From contig CAZVOA010000002.1 in NCBI GenBank assembly GCA_964628465.1, forward strand, positions 248,001-312,000: 64,000 bases of DNA, read 5' to 3'. Source of the DNA: JAFGPS01 sp964628465 (GTDB taxonomy: Bacteria; Planctomycetota; Phycisphaerae; Sedimentisphaerales; Anaerobacaceae). The translations under genes and the position numbers were made by a program. Below, piece by piece: positions 51,490 through 60,322 of the stretch. The notes below the pieces were generated by a model that was not told where the DNA came from, did not search any database, and worked only from the letters and a program-made list of their open reading frames with translations. Positions within the stretch are counted from its first letter, which is position 1, and every line of letters begins with the position of its first letter.

Positions 51490-53508
51490 TTAATTTTTTA
51501 ATATGATTAACGCTTTGGAAGGAACTTCTGATGACGACATTTTTTTCTGCATTTGATTATAAAATTCCTTAAGCTCATCTTTTAAACCGTATTTGGCGAA
51601 CTCAGCTAAAGATTCCAAACTGGCAGGATATAGATTAGTCGCACGGCTCCAAATGCGCATTGCATCTTCTTTGGCTCTGGACTTAGCTGCCGCTATGGCT
51701 ATTCTAGAATACCAGTCAGGTATTTCTTCATAAGTTAATCTTTCTGCCGCTTCTGGAAATATCTCGTTGGCATTTTTCCAGTTGCCTGTATCAAGATAAG
51801 ACTCTAAAAGGTTAAATGCAGACTTTTCTTTTAATTCCTTATCTTCTGCATTTTCATGAGCATATACGAGCAATGCAATTGAACGTTTTGGGAAACTCAT
51901 ACGATTTTCGATCCAGCCTAAAGTACATGCACGAGTCGGATCATTAGCAAAGGCGAGTTTTTCTGCACGATTGAAACTTTTGTCCAATATTTCAGAAATA
52001 TTATTCTCGGATATTCCCTGTTCAAAAGTTCTTTGAGCGGGAACAGTATTTTCCAGCATCCGCCACAACAAACGTTCTTCATTATATTCCCATTTTTTAC
52101 GATTCTCGAGCCATGTCCATAAAACTTCTTCATTCACACTTGGAAATTTTTCGAAATCATAAGCCAGTGAATTAATGGAACTGACAGCCAAATCAGAATC
52201 CGCAGGCGCTTCAGATATTTCCTTTAGCAATAATTCAACTGCCTCTTTTGAACGATTTTGTCTTTTTAGAAAAAACGCATAGCTATCCAACAATGTAATT
52301 CGCCAATTCCTATTGCCTTTAAATTTTCTTTCAGGTTGAGATAAAGCCAGATCATATCCTTTCTTGAACGCATGTTCTTCTTGGGCGACTTCCATTCTTC
52401 CGCGATAATATGCCGCACGTTCATACCAGTATTGAGGCTCATCTTCAGAGAGCTTTTCTTCTTCTAAAATTCGTCCTTCAATAACTCTTTGGCCGCTTGC
52501 GGCTTGCACCTGCCCGGAAAATAACGCATTTGAGCCAAGACCATATTTTTCGCGAATATCAACCGCTTCGACCATAAGCTTTTGCGCCTGATCTTTCATA
52601 TCCAAACTCAAGAAGCATTTTGACATTCCTTCACGGACATTAACTTTAAAACCAGCACGCATAATATCATCAGTTACAAAAGCTGAATAAGACATACTAA
52701 GTTGTCGAGCTTCTTCGTCAGTAAGTTCCATATCCAATGCGTATTGATAAAATACTATTGCAGTAGTCGGTTGAGATAAATTTGAAAGTTTAGACGCAAT
52801 TGACTCGGTTTGAGTAATCAGTTTCGGTTTTATGATCTTAGACATCCAGGACAAATCCCAGGTCTCATTATTTCGACGAGCATTTATCAGTGCATCAAGA
52901 AATATTATTGCGTTTTCAATATTCTGTGGATTTTCCCGAATATTATCTGAAAGTTCTTTAATTAATTTTTCTCCCCTGTCATGTTTTACATTAAAAGTCA
53001 GACGTTCTTTAATCCAGAAACTATTTTTCCCTTTTGGCATTTCAGCAAACCAGTTATCGATTTTTTCAATCGACCAGCCTGAATTTAAGAAATGTTCAAT
53101 TAAACGGTTTTGCAATTCTATCTCGTAAATATCTTCTGCAAAAACTTCAACGGCTGCCAGAGCTATGTCCCATGCTTTAATATAATCACAAGAATCGTAG
53201 TAAATGGTACTAATATCATAGTTTTCAATCCTGCTGGAAAGCTTTTTCAGTTCATGTAATGCTTCAATAGCTTCCTTATTCATACCAGTACGCATAAGTA
53301 CACTAAACTTAAACATTGCCTCATAACCATCTTGAGGTTCTTTAAAACAGACTTCTTTTGCAAGTTGGGAAATATCTGTTTCCGAATCCAATAGCTTGGT
53401 TGTTAAATCTTTCTGAATTTGCCACCAATCTACGTTGTTCTGGCCAGCAAAAGAAACCTGTACACACAACAAGGATAATGAAGTGAATGTTATAATCCAA
53501 TTTCTCAT
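51490..53508 (-). CDS. Large secreted helical-repeat (TPR-like) protein
   Basis: This protein of about 672 residues has a signal peptide (RNWIITFTSLSLLCVQVSFAG). It is mostly amphipathic helices with TPR-like pairs (for example TAIVFYQYALDMELTDEE, DSYAFFLKRQNRSKEAVELLLKE, AIAAAKSRAKEDAMRIWSRA). No enzyme domain is visible. The ATG at 53508 has AGGAG 8 bases upstream; the frame is open further upstream but without support. It is divergent from the PQQ-propeller gene. A scaffold role in the periplasm is all that can be inferred. Confidence 0.7.
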   Translation of the reverse strand: MRNWIITFTSLSLLCVQVSFAGQNNVDWWQIQKDLTTKLLDSETDISQLAKEVCFKEPQDGYEAMFKFSVLMRTGMNKEAIEALHELKKLSSRIENYDISTIYYDSCDYIKAWDIALAAVEVFAEDIYEIELQNRLIEHFLNSGWSIEKIDNWFAEMPKGKNSFWIKERLTFNVKHDRGEKLIKELSDNIRENPQNIENAIIFLDALINARRNNETWDLSWMSKIIKPKLITQTESIASKLSNLSQPTTAIVFYQYALDMELTDEEARQLSMSYSAFVTDDIMRAGFKVNVREGMSKCFLSLDMKDQAQKLMVEAVDIREKYGLGSNALFSGQVQAASGQRVIEGRILEEEKLSEDEPQYWYERAAYYRGRMEVAQEEHAFKKGYDLALSQPERKFKGNRNWRITLLDSYAFFLKRQNRSKEAVELLLKEISEAPADSDLAVSSINSLAYDFEKFPSVNEEVLWTWLENRKKWEYNEERLLWRMLENTVPAQRTFEQGISENNISEILDKSFNRAEKLAFANDPTRACTLGWIENRMSFPKRSIALLVYAHENAEDKELKEKSAFNLLESYLDTGNWKNANEIFPEAAERLTYEEIPDWYSRIAIAAAKSRAKEDAMRIWSRATNLYPASLESLAEFAKYGLKDELKEFYNQMQKKMSSSEVPSKALIILKN

Positions 53509-53733
53509 AAAATTTCTCCTAAATCTGATTGTCGTATATTCTACAATAGAAAAGATGTAATTGCATGTAAATATTATATAAAAAATTATGTTGAAATCTT
53601 CGACTCCCTTAAAAATTAACATAATAAACAATATCAACAAAATTTTATTGATCCCTAAAGTTGTAAGTTTGTTAATTTTCTGTTATTGTTTAAATCAAAA
53701 GTAGAAAACTTATTGAAATTAAGGGGATTTAAA

Positions 53734-55434
53734 ATGGATATACGAACAAAGCAAAAACTGCAAATAATACCGCCGCTTTTAATTACGGCGATTATGCTTT
53801 TCGCAGCTATCGGGAATTTGCCGGGCCAATATTATATCGCATTACGAGTTATAGTAGCCGCGGCGAGTGTAAACGCGGCTATTATTGCTTATCGCTTTGG
53901 AAAGAAATTTTTAATACTTCCCTTCCTTATTACCACAATATTATTTAATCCGCTTAAGCCAATAGGTTTTACTCGCGACGTATGGATGGTAATAGATGTA
54001 GTATGCGGTGTGTTCTTTGTCGTTAGTATTTTTCTCCTGAAAGAACAGACACAACGCAAAATCACAGATGGACAGATAGTTAAAAAGAAATTCTTCATGC
54101 GGCCGTGGTTTTACATCCCGGTCATTATCATTATTATCTTAGTAATATTCGGCGTCTGGCAGGCATGGATTGCGATTAATGGAAACGAACAATTAAGCGG
54201 CGCGCAAAATGCAATTCCAAAACCCTTAAGTGTAATTCCACCGCTTGAAACAGGAGAATCCGACTGGCCGAACTGGAGAGGGCCAAACCAGGATGGTAAA
54301 AGCAATGTTACAGGAATTGTCAAAGACTGGTCGAATGGCCTGAAAAAAGTCTGGGAAGTAAATTATCTTTGTCAGGGCAAAAACAATATAGCGTGGTCTT
54401 CAGTCGTAGTTTCCGGAAACAGACTCGTAGTTCCCGGAAGAGATGATGACAGCGACCTCGTATTCTGTCTGAATTCGCAAAACGGCCACTTAATATGGCA
54501 TGGCTCATATAAAGCGAAAACAGGAACGAGTCACGGCCCAGGCTCACGCGCGACGCCTTACATAGACGAAGACAGAGTTTATACATTCGGACGAGGTGGT
54601 GATATTGTTTGCTGGTCGCTGGAGGATGGAACATTGCTATGGCAAAAAAATGTCGAAGACGCCGGAGGAAAAGAGCCGCAATGGGGACATTCCTGCTCGC
54701 CGCTTGTGTACGAAGATAAAGTAATCGTACAGGGCGGCGGCGATTCTCTTGTGATTGCATACGATAAAATGAACGGCAATATCATATGGAAGTCTATGCA
54801 GGGAGAAGCCGGATACGCCGCTGTTACTTCAATAAAAATAGAAGACTCGAATCAAATACTCGTTTTTCAAGGTACAGGGCTTTCTTGCCTTAATCCGGAA
54901 GACGGCACAGAATTATGGACTGCTAATTGGAAAACAAGTTACAATGTAAACGCAACGACTCCGGCGGTTTCAGATTTGATTGTTTTTATAACTTCAGGAT
55001 ATGGAACAGGCTGCGAGGCACTTAAAGTCACTAAAACTAACGCTGAAGTGTTGTGGAAGAACAAAACAATCGCGTCTCATCACTCGGACCCAATTATAAT
55101 AGATGGCTATGTTTATTGTTATTCCGGCCAAAGCAATCAAAATAAAGGCTCATTCAAATGCGTCGAACTTGAAACAGGCAGGGAAATGTGGAGTACCAAC
55201 ACAATAGGCTGGGGAACCGCACTTTACGTCGATGAACATCTTGTATGTATGGATATAGAAGGAAACCTGTTCCTGGTCGAACCAAATCCCAACAAGTTTA
55301 AATTAGTATCTGAATTCAAAAACGCTCTCGGAGAAGTGAGCAATCCCGCATGGACAATACCAGTAATCGCAAACGGTAAACTATATATGCGATATATGCA
55401 GCGGCTTATCTGCTATGATATTATGTCACAATAA
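53734..55434 (+). CDS. Membrane-anchored PQQ-like beta-propeller protein
   Basis: This 566-residue protein has four hydrophobic segments in the first 105 residues (resembling the small DUF6804 membrane family: ALRVIVAAASVNAAI, FNPLKPIGFTRDVWMVID), a fifth span near residue 130, then a PQQ-like beta-propeller (about 170-560) with repeated W-type blades such as DWPNWRGPNQDGKS, GTLLWQKNVEDAGG, GNIIWKSMQGEAG and GREMWSTN. WPxWRGPxxxG is the mark of planctomycetal PQQ-repeat proteins. Quinone-binding residues are not evident, so it may be a structural propeller. The ATG at 53734 has AAGGGG upstream. Confidence 0.8.
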   Translation: MDIRTKQKLQIIPPLLITAIMLFAAIGNLPGQYYIALRVIVAAASVNAAIIAYRFGKKFLILPFLITTILFNPLKPIGFTRDVWMVIDVVCGVFFVVSIFLLKEQTQRKITDGQIVKKKFFMRPWFYIPVIIIIILVIFGVWQAWIAINGNEQLSGAQNAIPKPLSVIPPLETGESDWPNWRGPNQDGKSNVTGIVKDWSNGLKKVWEVNYLCQGKNNIAWSSVVVSGNRLVVPGRDDDSDLVFCLNSQNGHLIWHGSYKAKTGTSHGPGSRATPYIDEDRVYTFGRGGDIVCWSLEDGTLLWQKNVEDAGGKEPQWGHSCSPLVYEDKVIVQGGGDSLVIAYDKMNGNIIWKSMQGEAGYAAVTSIKIEDSNQILVFQGTGLSCLNPEDGTELWTANWKTSYNVNATTPAVSDLIVFITSGYGTGCEALKVTKTNAEVLWKNKTIASHHSDPIIIDGYVYCYSGQSNQNKGSFKCVELETGREMWSTNTIGWGTALYVDEHLVCMDIEGNLFLVEPNPNKFKLVSEFKNALGEVSNPAWTIPVIANGKLYMRYMQRLICYDIMSQ

Positions 55435-55446
55435 GTGTACCGTGAT

Positions 55447-56319
55447 TTAATGTGTCATGACATACGTTATAATATTTATACCCATAGGGTATGAGTATTT
55501 TTCTGAACATTCATGGAAGTACTCTTTGTCTTCGCCTTCCCGTTCCCAGCCGTCGCCTAAATCATTGTTGTGGCAAAGCAATGCGACCATGCGGCCGTTG
55601 TCATCAAAATATGACCAGAAATGAGGAGCTTCATCTCCGCCTGATGAGCCGTGATTGTATTCGAATTTCTCGCCCTGTCTCCATGTTTGAATATCGGTAA
55701 TTTGCGGAAGCTCTTTCAAATCGAATACGAAATGAAATATCGGATGGTCAAGTTTCAACTCAACTGGTTCCCTGTCTGGAAAAACGCCTCGCATCTGGGT
55801 TAGAACATTAGCCCATCCTATCGGGTTCCAGAAGTCGCTCATCATAACAAATCCGCCGTTGAGCAAGTACTTTCTCATTGCTTCACGTTCACGCAAGCTA
55901 AGTACCATCCTTTGTACGCCGGACATATAGATAAACGGATAATCGCTTAGTTTCAGGTCAGTAAGGCGCAGAATTTGGCTATCGGGCGCTACAGACATAG
56001 AAGTTAATTGCTGAAGGCGATACGAAAAGTTACAATCCGCATCTGGGTAGTCGTTGTCCCATCTCTCCCACCAACCGAATGAACCGACAGAGTCGTACTC
56101 AATTCGCACGAAAGTAAAAACATCATCCTTGAACTCAGGATCAATTTCCCAGGTCTGGAAATCACTGCGCAATGTCGGCTGTGTACGCCGGAATGATGAA
56201 CCGCCATACTGGGAAGAGCGGCCTCCACGCTGAAATGTATCACCCCGCCGCTGTGCGATAGCCAAAGTTACAGAAAGGCATATGATTAAACAAAACAATA
56301 ATTTAGTTTTAATCCGCAT
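55447..56319 (-). CDS. Secreted DUF4159 protein
   Basis: This 290-residue protein has a signal peptide ending near AIAQRR, a short Arg/Gly/Ser-rich stretch (DNA about 56185-56250), then a DUF4159 domain with FTFVRIEYDS, YPFIYMSGVQRMVLS, YLLNGGFVMMSDFWN and DGWEREGEDK. DUF4159 resembles glutamine-amidotransferase-like folds without catalytic residues. Its function is unknown; in Planctomycetota it often goes with MoxR/DUF58 clusters, which are not seen here. It is convergent with the PQQ gene. Confidence 0.8.
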   Translation of the reverse strand: MRIKTKLLFCLIICLSVTLAIAQRRGDTFQRGGRSSQYGGSSFRRTQPTLRSDFQTWEIDPEFKDDVFTFVRIEYDSVGSFGWWERWDNDYPDADCNFSYRLQQLTSMSVAPDSQILRLTDLKLSDYPFIYMSGVQRMVLSLREREAMRKYLLNGGFVMMSDFWNPIGWANVLTQMRGVFPDREPVELKLDHPIFHFVFDLKELPQITDIQTWRQGEKFEYNHGSSGGDEAPHFWSYFDDNGRMVALLCHNNDLGDGWEREGEDKEYFHECSEKYSYPMGINIITYVMTH

Positions 56320-56505
56320 TATTTTTCAATATTTCCATTCTAATGACAGATATTTACTTTTATAAGCGATTATACATAAGCAGGGTAAAAAATGGCAAGT
56401 TAAAAAGCTATACACGATTATTCTTTACATATTCACTGGAATTGTTTTATATTATTCACACTAAATAAAGAAATATTTTAAAAACTTAAAAAGGAATAAT
56501 TTTAT

Positions 56506-58176
56506 ATGCCTCCACAATTTATATACGAAATGAAAAATGTCAGTAAAAGATACGGTGATAAGGAAGTTCTCCGCGATATATCCTTATCTTTCTTTTACGG
56601 AGCAAAGATTGGTGTAATAGGTGAGAACGGAGCTGGTAAAAGTACGCTGTTGAAAATTATGGCGAGTATAGACAAGGATTTTCACGGCGATACGAAACTT
56701 GCGCCGAAAATGAAAGTTCGTTACATTGCGCAGGAACCGCAGCTTGAAATGGATAAAACCGTGCGGGAGAACCTCCTTATCGCAATCAAGCCTACTCTGG
56801 ATTTGGTTGACAGATTCAATAAAATTTCTGAAATGCTCGGGGAATCTCTCCCAGATAATCAGATGGATAAACTGATGGAAGAAATGAGCACATTGCAGGA
56901 CAAGATAGACGCTTGTGAAGGCTGGGAAACAGACCGACTCATTGGTCTTGTTTCAGATGCAATGGTTCTTCCTGATGATAACGCACCAATAAAACAGCTT
57001 TCAGGCGGAGAACGCAGACGTGTTGCGCTTTGCATGGCGCTTCTGGAAAAACCTGATTTGCTTCTTCTTGACGAGCCAACAAACCACCTTGACGCTGAAA
57101 CGGTCCAATGGCTCGAATCCGCATTACGGGAGTATCACGGAACAGTAATTATTGTAACACACGACCGCTATTTTCTTGATAATATCACCAAATGGATACT
57201 TGAGCTTGAAAACGGCTTAGGTTTGCCGTTCGAAGGAAATTATTCTTCATGGCTCAAGCAGAAGTCCGAGCTTTTACGAATTAACGAAAAGAGAGAAAGT
57301 CAGCGTCAAAAAACTCTTTCACAGGAATTGGAATGGATAAACACTCCGGTTAGAGCGCGCAACAAGAAAAATCAGGCACGTATAAATTCTTATGAAAAAC
57401 TGGTAAGCCAGTCAAACGAAACCAGGCGCGACAATTTGTTTATTGAAATACCATCAGGACAGCGGCTTGGCGACAAGGTAATCACTTTTAAAAACGTCTC
57501 CAAGAGTTATGATAAAAATCTTCTTATTGATAACTGTTCTTTTGAACTGCCTCCGAACGCGATTGTCGGTGTAATCGGACCAAATGGTATCGGAAAGACA
57601 ACATTATTCAGGCTAATCACAGGACAGGAACAACCCGATTCAGGCCAAATCGAAATGGGATCAACAGTTTCCATAGGATATGTTGACCAGCATCGTGATG
57701 CACTCGACGGCAATAAGACTATATTCGAGGAAATTTCAGACGGCAAAGATAATATAGACGTTGGTGGTAAGGAAACGCCATCAAGAGCTTATATCGCGAA
57801 GTTTAATATAAGAGGAAGCCAGCAGCAGAAAAAAGTTTCTACTTGTTCCGGCGGCGAGCGAAACAGAATTCATCTTGCGAAAATGTTAAGACGCGGCGGA
57901 AATCTTTTGCTTCTTGACGAACCGACCAACGACCTTGACGTTGATACTATGCGTGTTCTCGAACAGGCGATAATAGATTTTGAGGGTTGCGCAATGGTAA
58001 TCAGCCACGACAGGTTTTTCCTGGATCGCATTTGCACGCACTTATTAATATTCGAAGGTAACGGCAAAACACAATGGTTCCAGGGCAACTTCGCGGCTTA
58101 CGAAGAAAAGATTCTGGCGGAAAATCCCGAACGAATGGCACATCGCCGCAATAAATACAAACGGCTTAAAATATAA
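56506..58176 (+). CDS. ettA: Energy-dependent translational throttle protein EttA (ABC-F)
   Basis: This 556-residue protein has two NBDs in one chain: Walker A GENGAGKST with LSGGERRRV, and GPNGIGKTT with CSGGERNRI. Between them is the charged interdomain linker that reaches the ribosomal P site. Length and the arm region match EttA. It binds the ribosomal E site and gates elongation according to ATP/ADP. Its stop is 3 bp before the deaminase start. AAGGA lies upstream of the ATG. Confidence 0.93.
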   Translation: MPPQFIYEMKNVSKRYGDKEVLRDISLSFFYGAKIGVIGENGAGKSTLLKIMASIDKDFHGDTKLAPKMKVRYIAQEPQLEMDKTVRENLLIAIKPTLDLVDRFNKISEMLGESLPDNQMDKLMEEMSTLQDKIDACEGWETDRLIGLVSDAMVLPDDNAPIKQLSGGERRRVALCMALLEKPDLLLLDEPTNHLDAETVQWLESALREYHGTVIIVTHDRYFLDNITKWILELENGLGLPFEGNYSSWLKQKSELLRINEKRESQRQKTLSQELEWINTPVRARNKKNQARINSYEKLVSQSNETRRDNLFIEIPSGQRLGDKVITFKNVSKSYDKNLLIDNCSFELPPNAIVGVIGPNGIGKTTLFRLITGQEQPDSGQIEMGSTVSIGYVDQHRDALDGNKTIFEEISDGKDNIDVGGKETPSRAYIAKFNIRGSQQQKKVSTCSGGERNRIHLAKMLRRGGNLLLLDEPTNDLDVDTMRVLEQAIIDFEGCAMVISHDRFFLDRICTHLLIFEGNGKTQWFQGNFAAYEEKILAENPERMAHRRNKYKRLKI

Positions 58177-58179
58177 ATC

Positions 58180-58773
58180 ATGAATGTACACAATAACAAA
58201 GTAGTTTTGGAACTGCCGTATTGGGCGGAAAGTTTTCTCGCTGAATCACCAAAAGCATTCCCAACCATTGAAGAGCGTATGCGATTTGTTATTGCGCTTT
58301 CAAGACTGAATATCGAACATAAAACCGGCGGGCCATTTGGAGCGGCTGTATTCGACCGGAAAGATGGATGTTTGATTGCTGTTGGTGTAAATCAGGTGGA
58401 GAAAATAAATTGTTCCATCGTACACGCCGAGATACTGGCGATTGCATTGGCACAAAAGAAAATCGGGTACTACGACCTTGGAGCAAAAGCAGATAAATCT
58501 TACGAGCTTGTGACAAGCACGGAGCCTTGCGTTATGTGCTTAGGCGCAATATGCTGGTCTGGCGTAAAACAAGTTGTATGCGGAGCGCGTGATGAAGACG
58601 CAAGAGCAATCGGATTCGACGAAGGTCCAAAGCCTGAAAATTGGACACAAGCACTTGAAGACAGAGGTATAAGCGTTGTGAAAGATGTTCTGAGAGAACA
58701 TGCAAAAGAAGTTCTCAAAGATTATCTACAAACAGGCGGATTGATTTACAATTCACGACAAGAACAAAGTTAA
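58180..58773 (+). CDS. Nucleoside/guanine deaminase-like zinc protein
   Basis: This 197-residue cytidine-deaminase-fold enzyme has the zinc motifs HAEILAIA (His and catalytic Glu) and TSTEPCVMCLGAICWSG (two Cys). Features such as KTGGPFGAAVFDRKDG and the C-terminal extension fit the guanine deaminase/nucleoside deaminase branch more than tRNA adenosine deaminase TadA. Given the purine permease in the window a purine salvage role is possible. It is coupled to ettA (3 bp gap). Confidence 0.85.
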   Translation: MNVHNNKVVLELPYWAESFLAESPKAFPTIEERMRFVIALSRLNIEHKTGGPFGAAVFDRKDGCLIAVGVNQVEKINCSIVHAEILAIALAQKKIGYYDLGAKADKSYELVTSTEPCVMCLGAICWSGVKQVVCGARDEDARAIGFDEGPKPENWTQALEDRGISVVKDVLREHAKEVLKDYLQTGGLIYNSRQEQS

Positions 58774-58813
58774 AGGATTTTACAACTTATTAAGATTTAT
58801 TGTAAATCCTTTT
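58772..58813. terminator. Bidirectional terminator between convergent genes
   Basis: AAAGGATTTTACAA (58772-58785) and TTGTAAATCCTTT (58799-58811) form an almost perfect stem between the deaminase stop and the 3' end of the convergent gene, with T-rich sequence at the right end and A-rich at the left. It overlaps the last codons of the leftward gene. Confidence 0.65.
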
Positions 58814-59517
58814 ATCGGTTTTCTTTCGCTATCTATGAACCTCGCACAGAAAGCACTTAATCCGGGAGCGTTGATAACGGCACACCGTATAACGTTCGGT
58901 CCCTTTTTAAGTGTAAGACGCTTAGATACACCATCATCAAGAAGCATGTGACGGTCACCATAAAGATCGATAACTTCTTTATCGTTGACCCACCAGATTG
59001 ACGCTGAATTGGAACCAACAGAAAGCCGAACATCTTTAATTTCCTCGTGGCAATCTATAACAGTTACAGCCCAGAACACTACATTATACGTAGGCTTTTT
59101 AAGTGCAGAAGCAAAGCTGAAAAGATTTATTTCGTATCTTTGAGAATCCAAAGCATACCAGATTAATTCCGACTGATTGACAATCACTTTGTCACCATCA
59201 TGAGGAACTACAGTGAATTGATTTGGGAAATATTCTGTTTTAATTGCTCTCTGGACATAACTATCAACAAGTTGGCTATTACTGCGCAGACCTGACTGAC
59301 GAATCGGTTCGAGAAGAAGCCATCGCTGTATGAATCCGTTTGGATCGGGAGCTTTTTCTTTTGATACCGGAGATTTGAAAAAACGAGGGATGTCAAGAGA
59401 GGTATTTTCGAGGGAATCGGCTTGTATCTGTTTTGCCGACTCGCCCGCATATAGAGTAAAAATATTACTAAAAAGCAGTACTAAGACGGCAAAACAGAAA
59501 AGCACGATTTTGTTCAT
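58780..59517 (-). CDS. Secreted protein, paralogue of the next gene (A)
   Basis: This 245-residue protein has a signal peptide (MNKIVLFCFAVLVLLF...LYAGE). The mature part has the pattern FIQRWLLLEPIR, then SIWWVNDKEVIDLYG and RLTLKKGPNVIRCAVINA, a beta-sandwich pattern seen in planctomycetal secreted proteins (a sugar-binding-like domain that recognises no known catalytic residues here). It is about half-identical by eye to the protein at 59573-60265. The ATG at 59517 has GGAATT upstream. It belongs to the arabinan-degrading cluster by position; function unknown. Confidence 0.7.
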   Translation of the reverse strand: MNKIVLFCFAVLVLLFSNIFTLYAGESAKQIQADSLENTSLDIPRFFKSPVSKEKAPDPNGFIQRWLLLEPIRQSGLRSNSQLVDSYVQRAIKTEYFPNQFTVVPHDGDKVIVNQSELIWYALDSQRYEINLFSFASALKKPTYNVVFWAVTVIDCHEEIKDVRLSVGSNSASIWWVNDKEVIDLYGDRHMLLDDGVSKRLTLKKGPNVIRCAVINAPGLSAFCARFIDSERKPIKGFTINLNKL

Positions 59518-59572
59518 GAGCAATTCCTTTATTAAAAAAGAGTTTGCGGGAACATATAATTAAAAATATACC

Positions 59573-60265
59573 TTAGTTTCCAGGTTTCAAACTTACAGTG
59601 TAATTCTTGAATGGCTTACCTTCGCTATCAAGAATTCGAGCACAGAAATCAGCGGCTCCGCTGGCGTTGACAATACCACCGCGGATAACGTTCATACCCT
59701 TTTTAAGTGTAAGACGTTTTGATACGCCGTCATCGATTACGGTGCAGCGGTTGCCATAGATACCGGTTACTTCCTTGTCGTTAACCCACCATACTGAAGC
59801 TGAGTTTGTACCTACTGCCAGACGTGCGTCTTTAACTTCTTCCGGGCAGTTAATGTAAACTACAACCCAGAAGAGAGCGTTTGCACTACTCTTTTCAATC
59901 TCAGACGCGAAATAATAAAGGTTTACATTATATTGGTCTGTTTCAACCGAATGCCATGTAAGCTGCTGGCCGCTGGCATCAACTTTATCACCTTTTTGAG
60001 GTGTTATTGTTAATTCATTTGCAAAATGCTCAGTCTTTACTGTTGTCTGAACGGCATTTTGTGTATCTCCACTGGCTCTTATTGGGTCAAGAATAAGCCA
60101 TTGCTGAATGAAGCCCTGCTCACTTGGAACATTTTTTGTGGGATTTTCGATATTAACTTTCGGTACCGGATTGCAAAATGCAGTACCGGGAACGCTAACA
60201 ATCATAAAAAAAGCCGCAACGACAAGGAGGACAAATGTCCATATATAATTATTGTGTCTATTCAT
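59573..60265 (-). CDS. Secreted protein, paralogue of the previous gene (B)
   Basis: This 230-residue protein has a signal peptide (to about SVPGTAFC) and the same mature layout as A: FIQQWLILDPIRASG, SVWWVNDKEVTGIYG, RLTLKKGMNVIRGGIVNASG. A and B are tandem duplicates in the GH43/GH62 cluster. They probably contribute beta-sandwich, possibly carbohydrate-binding, proteins. AAAAGGAATT precedes the ATG. Confidence 0.7.
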   Translation of the reverse strand: MNRHNNYIWTFVLLVVAAFFMIVSVPGTAFCNPVPKVNIENPTKNVPSEQGFIQQWLILDPIRASGDTQNAVQTTVKTEHFANELTITPQKGDKVDASGQQLTWHSVETDQYNVNLYYFASEIEKSSANALFWVVVYINCPEEVKDARLAVGTNSASVWWVNDKEVTGIYGNRCTVIDDGVSKRLTLKKGMNVIRGGIVNASGAADFCARILDSEGKPFKNYTVSLKPGN

Positions 60266-60322
60266 AAGTTAATTCCTTTTATAATTAAAGTTTTATTATT
60301 AATTGTTTCTTAGAACTTACAA

